DNA of 64,000 nt from Isoetes taiwanensis (lineage: Eukaryota; Streptophyta; Lycopodiopsida; Isoetales; Isoetaceae), in the NCBI GenBank assembly GCA_021234155.1, contig JAJEKV010000063.1, positions 5,976,830 through 6,040,829 of the forward strand. Direction: 5' to 3'. A program made the translations under genes and the position numbers. Shown here piece after piece: positions 22,450 through 33,760 of the stretch (the first letter of the stretch is position 1; each line of letters opens with the position of its first letter). The notes below the pieces were generated by a model, which was given only the letters and a program-made list of their open reading frames with translations, ran no database searches and was not told the DNA's origin.

Positions 22450-22790
22450 ATAGCCACAAACCCAAGCAAATCTAAAGAGTATGTCAGTCATCTTCAATGG
22501 CTCTCATCTGACAACATTAACATATTTTATTTTCACACTCTTCGTGTCCCCTCCTACATGTTTTAATTTTGAGGCGATGTGCACCAGTATGAATGGACGC
22601 AATTGTTATATGTCACTTCCTGGGCAAATGTAATAACAGATATTGGTGTGAACCATGGGCAAATGTAGGATTAATCTCGCTTTTGTAATGTGCTATTTTG
22701 GCCCTTTCCAAAGCACTGGCATCCCAAAGGTTACCAAGAAAGCATGTTACGAGATACTGCTTCAGCTGGCCCGACTTCTGGACATTCTAT
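22450..22790 (-). mobile_element. LINE-A fragment: C-terminal region
   Basis: On the minus strand GGGATGCCAGTGCTTTGGAA, ACATTTGCCCAGGAAGTG, and CATTCATACTGGTGCACATC align in order with the LINE-A C-terminal region at 19310-18900 (GGGATGCCAGTGCCCTTGAA ... CCATTCGCACAGGGGCACAT). The frame is broken repeatedly. It is a separate, more decayed copy. Confidence 0.5.
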
Positions 22791-24009
22791 TCGGAGATTC
22801 AACCTACATATTTCTTCTTGCAATAGGCTTTAAGATGATGTGGACTCATGGCCAGTGTGTAGGCCATATTCAAAAGTTGGATATTTTCCATGTTCACCAC
22901 CTTCTAGCAATAGAATATGTGTTGCTTCAAAGCGGCATGCTGTAGAGGCAAGAATCCTTTTTTTTTGGAGATAGACAGATAGACAGATAAATAGATAGAT
23001 AGATAGGTTCTTTAATGTCCACAGAGACCAAATTGGCCATGGGACCCAAACAACAAAGGGGGTAGAAAGTCCAAAAGTATAGAAAAAGAGAATGCTAATG
23101 CTAATGGTAATTTTCTACTATTTAAATTATCTAGACATAGCCAATCCAAGGATTGGGCCATTGATCTAGAATGATTGGTGTGTCTCCTATGTACACCACA
23201 CATTTCTTTTAAATGCGGGATGTTCTCATCTTGCAGAGGTACTTCTCCTGACGGTCACAAAATTACAGAGAGGAGAGGTCCTCTTATGCTGTGAAACTAG
23301 TATCCCTGAGACGGTTTCCATTCCGAAGAACATGTTGGCGGCTAAGAGTATCTTGAAACCGAACTAAAAGATGTCGAGACGATCAGGTCTTTCCGCTCTC
23401 ACCCGAGGAGCAAAGACAACTCCAGCAACCTTCACATGCATGATGTTAGCGAAGAAATGCAAAGCCTCATCTCCATCTGGATGGGCAATTGTTCTACATG
23501 GTATAGATTGCCTTCCAGCTTGTTATTACTCGTTGTTGGATGCAGGTGCCACAGTATGTAGTGGTAGTGACTTCTATTCCAAGTTACTTGTATGTCTATA
23601 CCGCCTCTATGCCTTGACCCTAATAAGTAAAATGAGGCTGTGTATGTTATCTAGAAGATGATATGAGGTGTACATCAGTCTTTTCTAAGTTGATTTGCAT
23701 TCTAGTGTCCCCAGAGAGAGTGATCATTGCATCTAAACACTGCTAGATACTTGCTGGGATGTGTGTGAGCTAACATGTTTACATAATCTGCATATATCAA
23801 TTATCTAATGATATAATCCGTGAGTGGACTTCCTCCTTCTCCATGCAAGGCAATCCATTCTTCTAGTTGATTAATATAAAGTCCAAAAGTGTGGAGGATA
23901 GTGGACATCCTCCCTATGACACTCCCAATTACTATTGCCCTACGTCACCTCCCGTGTTAATATGCACCCAAACTAAAGGGGGTTTAAGGGGGATTTTAAT
24001 TTGAATGTG

Positions 24010-24110
24010 TTGGACCCAATGGTTGTGTTAATTAATGTCAATGGTAGTTATGTGTTGGTTGTTAATGTCAATGGTTGTTATGTGTTGGTTGTTATGTGTT
24101 GGGGGATTTA
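24010..24110. repeat. GTTATGTGTTGGTT minisatellite
   Basis: Three or more copies of (AATGTCAATGGTTG)TTATGTGTTGGTTG-type units with variation. It lies within the 1.1-kb insertion. Confidence 0.6.
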
Positions 24111-24820
24111 ATTTTTTTATATGTTGGATGTTAATGGTTTGTGTTGCAAAAAAAAACATTTTGGCCCCGGGGGCCTTAGGGACGCCCCCCTCCCCCTAAG
24201 AATAAAAAATTTTAGAATTCAAACCAAAAAAAAACTAGAATTCATTTGAGGCTTTCATCAATTGTAGCTTTTTGAATTTGATCACAATAAAACAAATAGA
24301 ACATAAGTAAAAGTTACCATAAAGATAGAGCAGATTGATCCCATTATTCTAGAAGTCATAAAGTTTGCAACACCCATACACAAACATTTTTCAACTAGAA
24401 TTTAACAAAGAGCCTTTGGTCTCCATGGATTCTTGTGGTGAGAAACCAAAGTGGGAAAACGCTTATTATTAGCACAAGGATCTAGAAGCCTTAGAATTTG
24501 CTTAATAACCGCCTCAAAATCTAAAAAAAATGCATGGTAATTTTTTGCAAGCTTCATCTGAATGAGCCATAAAACAATATCCAATAGCTTAATCCTCAGA
24601 TTAATCACCGGTAGGATGTGAAAGCCTACCAAACCCGATTGAAAAATTGCTGTTTTAGCATAGATAACTTAACCAAACATATCCATATCATACACTATCA
24701 AAAAGATCTCGGAGAGAGCTTTCCAAGCAATAAAAATCATCTCAAACAGAGCTCTGGATCAAAAGCTATGATAAGAAATGTGTTGCCGGTGGGGAAACTG
24801 CAGTACATGCGCCCTTCAAG

Positions 24821-25003
24821 CCCTTCATGTGCCCATTATGCAGCACATGCACAAAAAAAGGGTTTTTGTTGTGAGCCATTGAAAAAAAAGGCTAAAATCA
24901 ATGGCCCTTCATGTGCCCATTATGCACCACACGCACAAAAAAAGGGCTTTTGTTGTGAGCCATTGGTTGTTGACCATTGAAAAAAAAGGCTAAAATCAAT
25001 GGC
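24821..25003. repeat. 84-bp tandem duplication
   Basis: CCCTTCATGTGCCCATTATG starts both copies (24821 and 24905). Each contains CACAAAAAAAGGG, TTTTGTTGTGAGCCATTG and GAAAAAAAAGGCTAAAATCA. The second copy has a 14-base insertion (GGTTGTTGACCATT). In one frame the repeat reads CAHYAAHAQKKGFCCEPL twice, probably by chance. Confidence 0.8.
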
Positions 25004-27210
25004 TCAGAACACTTTAGATGTAAGCATTAGTACATCTATTTGAATACGTCACGAAATCATAGGAAAACCTTAGTGAAAAGCGTACAAAAACACAAAGAAA
25101 ACCCCCTGTTATTATGCTATATATGGTGGTTTGATGGAGGCATTTATATAGTATGTATACTACAAGTTGCAGCTCATGTAGGACGCCCCATTGCAATAAT
25201 CTCCCCCAACAGCTTCTCCCATAGGTATAGTGTCGAAAACCTCCACAAAATCCACGAAACATCAGTACAAATCCTGTTTTTGTTTCTGCTATCGTCCAAT
25301 AGGGTACATAATCTGAAAATATGATCAATAATGAAATGTTTTAGGTCTAAAATCGGCTTATCCAAGTGCATGCAACTAGGCCTTCTCTATCATGATATCA
25401 GCTGTTGTTCAAAGATTTCAGCAGGCAGTTTTGCTAACAAAGGAATGACTATAATTGTACGATAATTGGCAAGGCAATGCTGGTCCCCTGCTTTATATAT
25501 TGGAACTACCTTGCTGACATTCACTGCATGAGGAAGCCCTCTTATAGGGCTCTATTGAACAAATAGTCAGGATTGAAATAATATGAGTACAACCCATTTT
25601 AATAGCATTGTCATCATGCCATCTAGATCTGCTATCTTGGCATTTGCAAGTCGTTGCAAGCCGTGGGCGACATTTGCTTTGTTATGGTCGGTAAGGGACC
25701 GATTGTCTGGCATATATTAGAATCATAAAGCTGTGTCAAGTACTGCACCTACTGGTCTGAAAAGATATTGTCAAGAGGTTGTATGGGCTTGTGTATGACT
25801 CTCCTCTAAAATGTCTGGATGGTGGTCAAGAAGGTAAGTAAAATATTTCACATTAGTGTTCTGCAATGTAATGTGCCTTCTTGCCTTTGATGTTGAAATC
25901 TCTGTACTGCTTCTTGATTGCTTGAAAGGATAGAGTAGAATCAACTAACCATCTGAACTGTCGTCTAAGATCTTTGTATTCATCATCAAACCATTTGTTT
26001 TGAAATAAGCTGGGTGTCTTCATGATCTATTAGTCCGTCTTCTTTCAAAACATTACTCAACCCGACATAATCCTTTGCTTCATCATAATCTAAATAAAGC
26101 TGAGACACACAGGAGGTTGCCTAATATTGGGGTTGTATTGATTGTCAATCTACTGTCACGAAGAGGGATTGGCAATCTGAATCGACCTATTCTGTACGAC
26201 CACTTGTGCGTGTGTGAAAAGACGTCAATCTCGCTCGACCATGAAAATATAATCTACCATGTTGGATCCCCCAACCTTGTCCTCTTGAAGACAAGTGTAC
26301 AAGGAGGGTAGCCATTGTGTGAGGCCATTGCAAATAATCATGTCGAAGATGTTGCACATCTAAAGCAATTGCCTTCAAAGCATGTGATAGGGTATCCTGT
26401 GATAGGGTATCCTGCAATATGTGCGTGGTTAAAGGTCCTCCATTGAAATCTTCTCCCCTAACATAACATGGCACAATTGCTTGTATTGCTAAATGTCACC
26501 ATATAGATCAACATATTGGTCCAATCTATCCACAATTGAATGCCTATGATAGAAGTTTGAGTCAGCATGTCGAAAATAACATGTTGCGATGAAAAGGCGA
26601 TTTCCACATGCGCATGTATCCACATGTATGGATTGTGCCTATCTGCCTTGTGTAATGAAACCGAAAGTGCCAAGGATGTCTTGTAATAACAGACTATGTT
26701 GCCATGACCCTGCTTGCCTGTGCACTCATTGAACAATGAGTAGTGTTGATATTCTAATAGATTTTTTAATCGTTCGACTAGCATGTTCCCATGTTTGCCA
26801 TAGAAAGCTTTTACACTTTCGGGAGACTATACATAGGCACAATTCCCATTTGAAAGTAGTGGAATTTATAGTTGAGGTGGCAATAGCAGTAGCGGCTGTT
26901 ACCCTGCATCAGCAACACCATGAAAGTTTGCAATAAAACTGTGATCGCCTTTGCATCAATAACTATAGCACATGCGCTTGTTAAAGAGATGGTGTAATTG
27001 TATCGTTTGGCACAACGTATGTGTCAATATGCTTAGGTGGACAAAAAATCCGCACCTGCAATGTATCACTACAGCAGAATCAATAGTCTGCCTTATTCCC
27101 TTGCACGTGCAAGCTCTCATCGACGTGATTTTTTACTATAGGGGCATGAACTTATAGTCGACACATAAAGAGATGTGTGTTTCAATTTTGGTGTTGATGC
27201 AGTATACCAC

Positions 27211-27410
27211 TGTTAGCGTGGCTGCCTATTCTTAGGCAGCGTGCCTTTATAAAAAGGCAACGTAGCTACTATTAGCTTTCACCTTTTTCCATAGAAAATA
27301 CCTTTTGTGGTATCTATATATTGTAACATGATTCATTCAATACATGTGTTTTCTTTTGTGGTGCATACCTCTCTCACTTGTGTTTTCTTAGTAATCTAGC
27401 AAATTCAACA
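27211..27410 (+). repeat. Copia 5' LTR
   Basis: Starts TGTTAGCGTGGCTGCC and ends CTAGCAAATTCAACA. A TATATATTGTAAC at about 27316-27328 is the likely TATA region of the U3 promoter. The preceding four bases CCAC (27207-27210) match those after the 3' LTR. Confidence 0.9.
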
Positions 27411-27422
27411 TAGTATCAGAGC
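27411..27422 (+). other. Primer-binding site (initiator-tRNA-Met type)
   Basis: TAGTATCAGAGC directly follows the LTR. It differs at one position from TGGTATCAGAGC, the complement of the plant initiator methionine tRNA 3' end used by most Copia elements. The change would weaken priming. Confidence 0.8.
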
Positions 27423-28740
27423 TTGCATCTGGTTCTGGAGCGGTTGTGAATTTTCGAGGGCTTAATGGGACGAAAACTTTGTATGTTTTTTCTGGAGCGG
27501 GATATCCAGCCTGGAAGATTAAGATGGAGCTCGTCCTGCAAAGCGAAAAGCTCTTTGGAATTGTGACCGGAAATAATCTTCCTCCCAGGGGTTGGTTGAT
27601 GCGCCACCGATAATCTTGTTCTAATCTGCCGCTGCACGATGCTTGGGTTAAGGATGTCGATGACTGAAATGAAAAAGATCAAACAGCTCGAGCATTGATT
27701 CTCTATGCACTCAAAGAATCTATTTTAATGGATGCGAAGGATTTTATTACTTTAGTGAAGTATGGAAGTATTTGGAAAAACTTATATGAAGAAGCCTATG
27801 CATGAAGTGCTTAGTCTCCTCGCAAGGATCTTACATCATTGCAAGATCGCTTGAATGATTCGCTTTGATCTAACATGTGGATAAATTTAAAGCGCTTCTA
27901 GAAGTTAATCGTCCGCAAGCTGGTGCTAGTATTCCGCATGATCAACATGTCGCTCATTTTCTCGGAATTCATGGGAAGAAAGAGCTGGAGACTCCACGAT
28001 AGTTCTAGCCAAAAAAAATCTATGACCTTAGATCGGGCTTATGAATCTTTAAAAGATGGAGCACGAAAATTACAAAGGCAATCTATGCAAGACGATCAAG
28101 CTTTAATTGTTGATAATAAGAAACGAGGTCGAAGATGAAAAGGCTCTTGTTATCGATACTAGGCGAGTCGTGGTCGCGGGTCCGCGGAGGCGGTGGTGGT
28201 GGTAATCGTCAGTTGGCTAGACTTGACCAATCTAAATCAGACCGCTTGTGCCTATTGTAAAAAGCCAATCATGTGGAAAGCGGGTGTTATTATAAACATT
28301 TTGTGAATGAGCATAAAGTTTTTTACTTCGTGCATTAAAATGGACCTCTTATTTCGAGATGAACATGCTACTATTGCATGTGATGAAGCTTCAAGCCGCT
28401 TTCTACAGAACCGTTGTTTCCATGATTTGTTGATTCGGGTGCCACACAACATATGACATTCCATAAGCACCGGTTAAAGAATTATCGCCCACTTTCAGTT
28501 CAAAAGCTTGTATTTCTTGGTGATAACACAAGTCATGAGGTCAAAGGCATTGAGATCTTCATATTGATACTCTAATGGGATACAAGTCTTGGTATGGTAT
28601 TTTACATGTTTCGGGTTTGCGCCCGCAATCTTGTTTTCAGCCTCTAGACTTGCGCATCTTGGCTTGATCATTCAGGTTTGATAGATGGCGATTGTAAATT
28701 TATTCAAGATGGATGTGTACTTGAGTTGCCCCCTTGAGAA
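27423..28740 (+). pseudogene. Copia gag and protease region
   Basis: The gag N-terminal part reads YPAWKIKMELVLQSEKLFGI near 27506. A zinc knuckle C-x2-C-x4-H-x4-C at 28247-28286 (CAYC...ANHVESGC) needs a one- or two-base correction in its A run. The protease active site DSGATQHM starts at 28432, followed by a conserved VKGI stretch. Stops and frame changes between these parts make the polyprotein untranslatable. Confidence 0.75.
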
Positions 28741-28799
28741 GGTCATCTCTATGAGTTTAGGTTGACCGATGATTTTGTGAATCTTATGACTGCTAGTGG

Positions 28800-29710
28800 A
28801 GATGAATCGAGTACATTGTGGCATCGTCATTTTGCACATGTGAACTTTCAATATTTATTGGACATGGCCTCTGATAGATCGTGGATGGTCTATCATTGAG
28901 TAGCACTGCATCTATGGGTGTATGTGAGGCATGTGCTGTTGGAAAGCAACATCGCTGTCCTTTCAATGTGAAAGGCAAACGTGCAACACATCTTTTGGAG
29001 CTTGTGCATGCTGATATATGTGGTCCACTACCTTATGCTTTGAGTGGTGCACGATATTTCATCTTATTTGTGGATGATTTTTCTCGTAGAGCTTTTGTGT
29101 ATTTTATCTCTACGAAGTCCCAAGTTTTCACCAAATTTCAAGTGTTTAAAAATATGGTGGAAACTCAGACTGGTAAAGTGATCCAGAGATTACGTACTGA
29201 CAATGGTGGAGAATTTACTTCTGCTCAATTCAAGTGTTTTTGTGAAGAGCACGGTATAGTTCGTATGCATACCATTTCTTATTCTCCTCAGCAAAATGGT
29301 GTTGCTGAGCGCAAGAATCGTACGATAATCAATGTTGTTCGATGTATGCTTATTCATGCTGGTTTGGATAAGTCATTTTGGGCAGAAGCTGTGGCTACTG
29401 CTGTTTATGTACAAAATCGAAGGGCAAATTATTCTCTAAAAGGTGTAACTCCTTTGCAATTATGGTCAGGAGTAAAACCAAATGTTCAAAAATTTGCGAG
29501 TTTTTGGTTGTTTAGCCTATGTTCATATTCCAAAAGAGAAGAAAAAGAAGCTTGATCCAGTTGGCCTCAAAGCCATCTTCTTAAGAGGCTATCTTTGCCG
29601 AGGTATGGTGGATACCGATTTTATGATATTGTTACGGCGTAGAGTCATTACTAGTCGGATGCGGTTTTTGATGAGTCTACTATGGCTAACATGGTTACTT
29701 CGGTCATGAC
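28800..29710 (+). pseudogene. Copia integrase region
   Basis: A pre-integrase segment (TLWHRHFAHVNFQYLLDM) leads, after a frame change near 28870, into an open stretch to 29555. It holds CEACAVGKQHRCPF, the catalytic triad in HADICGPLPY, RTDNGGEFTSAQF and GVAERKNRTI (D, D, E all present), and NRRANYSLKGVTPLQLW. A one-base shift near 29492 breaks the frame before FGCLAYVHIPKEKKKKLDP. Integrase would insert the cDNA into the genome; here the triad survives, but the flanking polyprotein does not. Confidence 0.9.
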
Positions 29711-29949
29711 CCTAACGTTATTCTTCGGGATTTTCAGCTACTTGATAGTGAATTAAATCCCTAATGTGGATCTTTGTAAATCCTAATGTGGAAAATGGGC
29801 CTTTACATCCTCATGTTGAAAATGGACTTGTAAATCCCGGTGGAAGATGATTTTGTACGGTGAGTTTGATTTATATGATGGTGCCGATGAGGATCAACGA
29901 TGGTCTACTTGATGTAGAAGTTGGGGTTCCCGATGATGAGACTCCAATA

Positions 29950-30680
29950 CCACGGCAATGGAAGCCTATCAAAGCGGATCTTGGAATATCATCTTTGCTT
30001 TAGCTACTAGTGCATCCGATTCTAAAGAAAAGAGGCTATATCTTCGCCACAAGCCGAGAATTGGCGCATGGCCATGGAAGCAGAAGTTTGAATCTCTTAT
30101 CAACAAAGGTACTTGGGAGCTTGTTGAAATTCCCAAGGACTAAAAGCCAATTAAATGTAAATGGATCTTTCTCTCAAGTACAAAGCGATGGCTCGCGCTC
30201 GATAAGTTCAAAGCATGATTAGTTGCGAAAGGATACCGCAAGTGGTCGGGTATCGATTATGAGGAAACTTTCTCACCGTTGTTCGCCTCACTAGTTTGAG
30301 AGTATTGTTAGCATTTGCTACTCAATATGGTTTGTTTGTACATCAAATGGATGTCAAAACTGTGTTTCTCAATGGAGATCTTAGTGAAGAAATCTATGCT
30401 TTACGTGGATGATGCTATCTTGGTATCTAATAACCTCGAATACTTGCAAGCAGTCAAGAGGAGACTATCTTCTGCATTTGAGATGGTTGACATGGGGGAA
30501 ATACACTCGTGTTTAGGTATTCAGGTCAAACGAGACAAAGATAAAGGTTTGCTTCAACTCTCACAGTCTAAGTACATTGAGACACTTCTTGAGAAATTTG
30601 GGTTACTTTCTGCTAAAGAGCAACCTACTCCATTGCCGGTTGGTTCCACGAAAACAAGAATGTCAAAGAGGCAGTGTCCA
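29950..30680 (+). pseudogene. Copia reverse transcriptase with internal deletion
   Basis: The 5' part reads ESLINKGTWELVEIPKD, then (with stops) a KWIF-type and AKGY-type region, YEETFSPL and LLAFATQYGLFVHQMDVK. At about 30395 the sequence jumps from GDLSEEIY directly to LYVDDAILVSNN. In intact Copia enzymes about 70 residues lie between these motifs. The YVDD catalytic motif itself is intact and is followed by EMVDMGEIHSCLGIQV and LLQLSQSKYIETLLEKFGL. The deletion removes part of the palm, so the enzyme cannot work. Confidence 0.85.
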
Positions 30681-30689
30681 GTAACTTAT

Positions 30690-31380
30690 GAGGATCAAAC
30701 TAGAAATGCAGAAGTGTCCTTATGCAAGTCTTGTAGGAGCTCTTATGTATCTTGCAAATGCAACTAGACCAGATATTAGTTACGCTGCCAATACTCTTGG
30801 TCAATTCATGACTAATCCTGGCAAAGAACATTGGCATAATGCTAAGCGTGTTTTGAGATATCTTAAGAGCACTATTCATCATGGTGTCACATATAGTAAG
30901 CAGACAGGTTTGAATGCTTTCAGGTTGCTTGGATACACAGATGCAGATTGGGGTGGTTGTCCGGACACATATAGATCAACAAGTGGTTGCTGTTTCTTTT
31001 TAGGAAAATCTCTGGTGTCTTGGATGAGTAAGAAGCAACGATGTGTTTCACTTTCTCTTTGAAGCGTAATATGTTTCAACGATCTTTGGCGAGCCGCGAA
31101 CTTGTTTGGTTGCGACGTTTGTTAGAATGCTTAAGACAAGTTCAAGATGGACCGAGTATACTTATGTGTGATAATCAAAGTGCTATAGCTTTATCAAAAG
31201 ACGAAGTTCTCCATTCCAAATCCAAGCACATTGAGTTACATTATCATTATGTTAAGCTTGAAGTTGCAAAGCACGTACTTACGTTGGAATATTGTCCAAC
31301 TACAGCTATGGTTAATTGCAGACATTTTCACTAAGCCTCTAGGTGAAAAGAGACATCAAGACAATGTTAAAGCTCTTGGT
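30690..31380 (+). pseudogene. Copia RNase H region
   Basis: Reads YASLVGALMYLANATRPDIS, TNPGKEHWHNAKRVLRYLK, LLGYTDADWGGCPDTYRSTS and WMSKKQRCVSLSL, then after a frame change ELVWLRRLLECLRQV, CDNQSAIALSKD and HSKSKHIELHYHYVKLEVA. These are the ordered RNase H motifs of Copia, including TDADW and DNQSA. The frameshift around 31060 falls where EAEY should be. Confidence 0.88.
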
Positions 31381-31570
31381 GTCCTTGAGAATAAGCATAG
31401 ATATTAGAAGATTGTAGCACTCGGGTTTTTTCCTTTGTGACCACCAAAGACTTTTTTCATCCGAGTGCGAGACCAAATTTGCAGGTGGGGAGATTATCTA
31501 TGAGTTGCAATATTTGGTCTTCTTTCTTAGACACAATATTTTTCTATATCTTATTTAGTGAAAGACTAAA

Positions 31571-31584
31571 GTTGCAGGTGGGGT
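31571..31584 (+). other. Polypurine tract
   Basis: AGTTGCAGGTGGGG abuts the 3' LTR. The purine run would prime plus-strand synthesis; it is short and interrupted, as often in Copia. The phrase TTGCAGGTGGGG also occurs at about 31479 upstream. Confidence 0.6.
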
Positions 31585-31760
31585 GTTAGCGTGGCTGCCT
31601 ATTCTTAGGCAGCGTGCCTTAAAGGCAACATAGCTATTGCTAGCTTACCTTTTTCCATAGAAAATACCTTTTGTGGTATCTATATATTGTAACCTCTCTT
31701 TTCTTTTGTGGTGCATACCTCTCTCACTTGTGTTTTCTTAGTAATCTAGCAAATTCAACA
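31585..31760 (+). repeat. Copia 3' LTR
   Basis: Same ends as the 5' LTR but 24 bases shorter. It lacks the TATAAA-like bases after GTGCCTT and most of the ATGATTCATTCAATACATGT stretch. Followed by CCAC (31761-31764), the target duplication. Confidence 0.88.
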
Positions 31761-31764
31761 CCAC

Positions 31765-33760
31765 CTCATACAACTGCATCCGCAACTATGAAAATTACAA
31801 TGCACGACTAGTTATGCCGATGAACCAAGATGAGATGCACTGACAATGTGGACTAGGCCATGAAAGCCTATCTTGGAGAGGACTATAGTCTGGAGCTTGT
31901 TTGTAAGATCTTCTCATAGCTCTTCTTGGATGCCTTGGACTACAACATTATGACACTTTTGCCTTTGTCCCTATTGCTCTTTGAACGATTGCCCAGTATC
32001 CTTGGTTCGACAGGCAAATAGTGGGTCTAGCTACCTGAGGTCTTCGTATTGCTCAGTCTAAGGCGGTCCGTTGCTTGGGGGGATGCTGTCTGTTTGAGCT
32101 AGATCCTGGTTTGTCTTTCCTTTGCTTGCTAATATGTGCTTGTTGTACCAGTCGTGCCTAAGATAGCTTAACATGGGCAGTGGCTACAATGTCTAGACTT
32201 GCCTTCAATGTTTGAAGCTGAGAGTTCGACTTTTGATGCTTAGCCGTCTGCTTCTCCAACTTCAGCATGCAATGCCGCAACTACCATGAGCTTCAACATG
32301 TAGCCCTTTACCTTGCGAATGAGTGCCTTTAGCAACAAGTCCAGACCGGGCATCTGAAGCGCCCTGGGGGCAGGTTCAGGCAAACGTTGAAGATTTAACA
32401 GCTACGTTCATATGTCTTGCAGAGCAACTAGAGATTCTGGTGCCAATATTGCAGAAAAAGCAACTAGATATGGAAAAGCAAGGCTTTTTCAGCATGGAGT
32501 TGAGCATCCAATAGGTTGACGATCACTTTCAACTAGCACGTTGAATGACATCAGAATAGAACAGACATCATCAATCTTCGGATTTATCTGGCCACGACAA
32601 TGGCTGATCTGGCTATGACATCAAACATGTTAGACACCATGATGCCCACGACAATGGCTGATCTGGCTATGACATCAAACATGTTAGACACCATGATGCA
32701 AGACAGTAAACATTTTGAGTAGAAAATTAAGAAGACCAAAGCATACCCCCACGAAGAGACTGCAGAGATGGCCACAAGATCCAACAGCCTCTTCAAGCTC
32801 TGCAGGACAAGATGAACGTTCTCGAGAAATAAAATACTAGCAATGACATTGACATGAGTTCAAGGCTTGGGAGGTTGGAAGAAAACTCCTCCCTTCGGGA
32901 CCAAAGAGCGGCTTGCTGTCAGGTTTGAGTGCTGGCCATAGGACTGCCTAGCCAAACGTGTTGCTTGCATCTTTGCCCTCGCTTCCATTCTCAGGGTAGA
33001 CTTGTCGGCCTTACTTGTGTGGTCTGTTCTATAGATTGGGATGGAATTTATCGTGTTCCCTAGAATAAGCTTGACTGGCATGTTTCCATCTAGTGGCTGA
33101 GATTGGGAATGTGGGAAGACTTCCTCATCTATGGGCACGTCCATGGGTGTTAGTCTGGAAATTGGAATCGACATGTTAAGGCTGTGGTTGTAAAAGCAAG
33201 ATAAAAGAGTGGGAGTGGGAGAAAGGGGCAAGCAAGAAGGGGCTAGAAAGGGGCAAGTCTAGTTTGTAGGACCAAATTTGTAATTAGAATTGAATTCCAA
33301 TTTCGAAGAGCAAAACACTGAGCTAGGGGGCCATAAGGAGAAGAAAGCCTAGAGAGAGAACATAAGGGACTAGAAGGGGGCAAGTGGCTCGTAGGACGAA
33401 AGAAATCTTAGGCCAAACCTTTGGGGAAATACGCTTAAACCATAAAAAACAAATTATGCCAACTTTTTTTTGTTCACGATATGCTATTGTTGCACCAAAT
33501 AATTAGGGCCAGATTCCACGAAGATCGATGGAAAACTTCAGTTTCTTCCTCTGTTTTGAGCGCAGAACTCCGGTGATTCCACCCAGCGGCAGCGCCAGTT
33601 ATTAAAAATTTCTATGTAGCCGAGACCTATAGTGCAACTGGGTACGTGATAGAAATTTAGCAGCTGCTATTGGAATCCCAGGAGAGGAGCCAGTTAAGCC
33701 GTGCCAACCTAGGATTGGGTTCGAATTAAATGGCAGGCATTCTAGTCGAATCTGGCCAAA
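31765..33760. other. Unassigned region, one perfect tandem duplication
   Basis: No confident gene. A minus-strand ORF (33231-32860; MPLSPTPTLL start) has no domain I know, and the plus strand reads MADLAMTSNMLDTMM in frame twice, possibly from a retroelement gag. The last 250 bases lie immediately upstream of the PEX3 retrocopy. Confidence 0.35.
32592..32699. repeat. Perfect 54-bp tandem duplication
   Basis: The 54-base unit starting CCACGACAATGGCTGATCTG (32592) recurs identically at 32646. The identity shows it is recent compared with the decayed surroundings. 54 is a multiple of three, so a frame through it reads 18 residues twice. Confidence 0.9.

Larger units (their letters stand above)
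23949..25044. mobile_element. 1.1-kb insertion inside LINE-A reverse transcriptase, 8-bp flanking duplication
   Basis: TACGTCAC flanks the segment at 23941-23948 and 25045-25052. Removing the insert rejoins LINE-A sequence between the codons for DFVT and the following (S)TIGV...GCPLS, which is the expected protein order. An 8-bp duplication suits hAT-type DNA transposons, but I find no clear terminal inverted repeats at the ends (CTCCCGTG... and ...ATTTGAA) and no transposase. Inside are a GTTATGTGTTGG minisatellite (about 24010-24110), a palindromic GGCCCCGGGGGCC (24163-24175) and an 84-bp tandem duplication. Confidence 0.55.
22972..26890 (-). mobile_element. LINE-A element, nearly full length, interrupted by a 1.1-kb insertion
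   Basis: Minus-strand order matches a LINE: endonuclease (26784-26190: TGKQGHGNIVCYY, KADRHNPYMW, EDFNGGPL), linker (about 26000-25830: WFDDEYKDLRRQFRWLVDST), reverse-transcriptase fingers (about 25530-25400: KVVPIYKAGDQHCLANYRTI), motif A region (about 25270: CFVDFVEVFDTIP) and DFVT (about 25052). After the insertion the palm resumes (23930-23800: GCPLSSTLFGLYINQLEEW, then LIYADYVNMLAHTHPSKY). The catalytic YADD has become YADY. The 3' end at 23010 reads GTGGACATTAAAGAACC followed by TATC repeats to 22972. Many stops and frameshifts: it is a dead copy, but it gives the family's architecture. Confidence 0.65.
27211..31760 (+). mobile_element. Ty1/Copia LTR retrotransposon, complete by ends but inactive
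   Basis: The 4550-bp element has a 200-bp 5' LTR and a 176-bp 3' LTR, both starting TGTTAGCG and ending AACA, flanked by CCAC on both sides. A primer-binding site follows the 5' LTR and a purine tract precedes the 3' LTR. Internal order is gag, zinc knuckle, protease, integrase, reverse transcriptase, RNase H, which defines Copia. The LTRs differ by point changes and by two gaps, one (about 17 bases) removing the ATGATTCATTCAATACATG region from the 3' copy, so insertion is not recent. All coding domains carry frameshifts or stops. It lies beyond the 5' end of the LINE-A copy. Confidence 0.92.

Noticed and set aside
27130-27180. CVDYK-like residues at 27158-27180 as a gypsy reverse transcriptase motif
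   Set aside because: Only four or five residues match and the surrounding frame shows no other gypsy motif.
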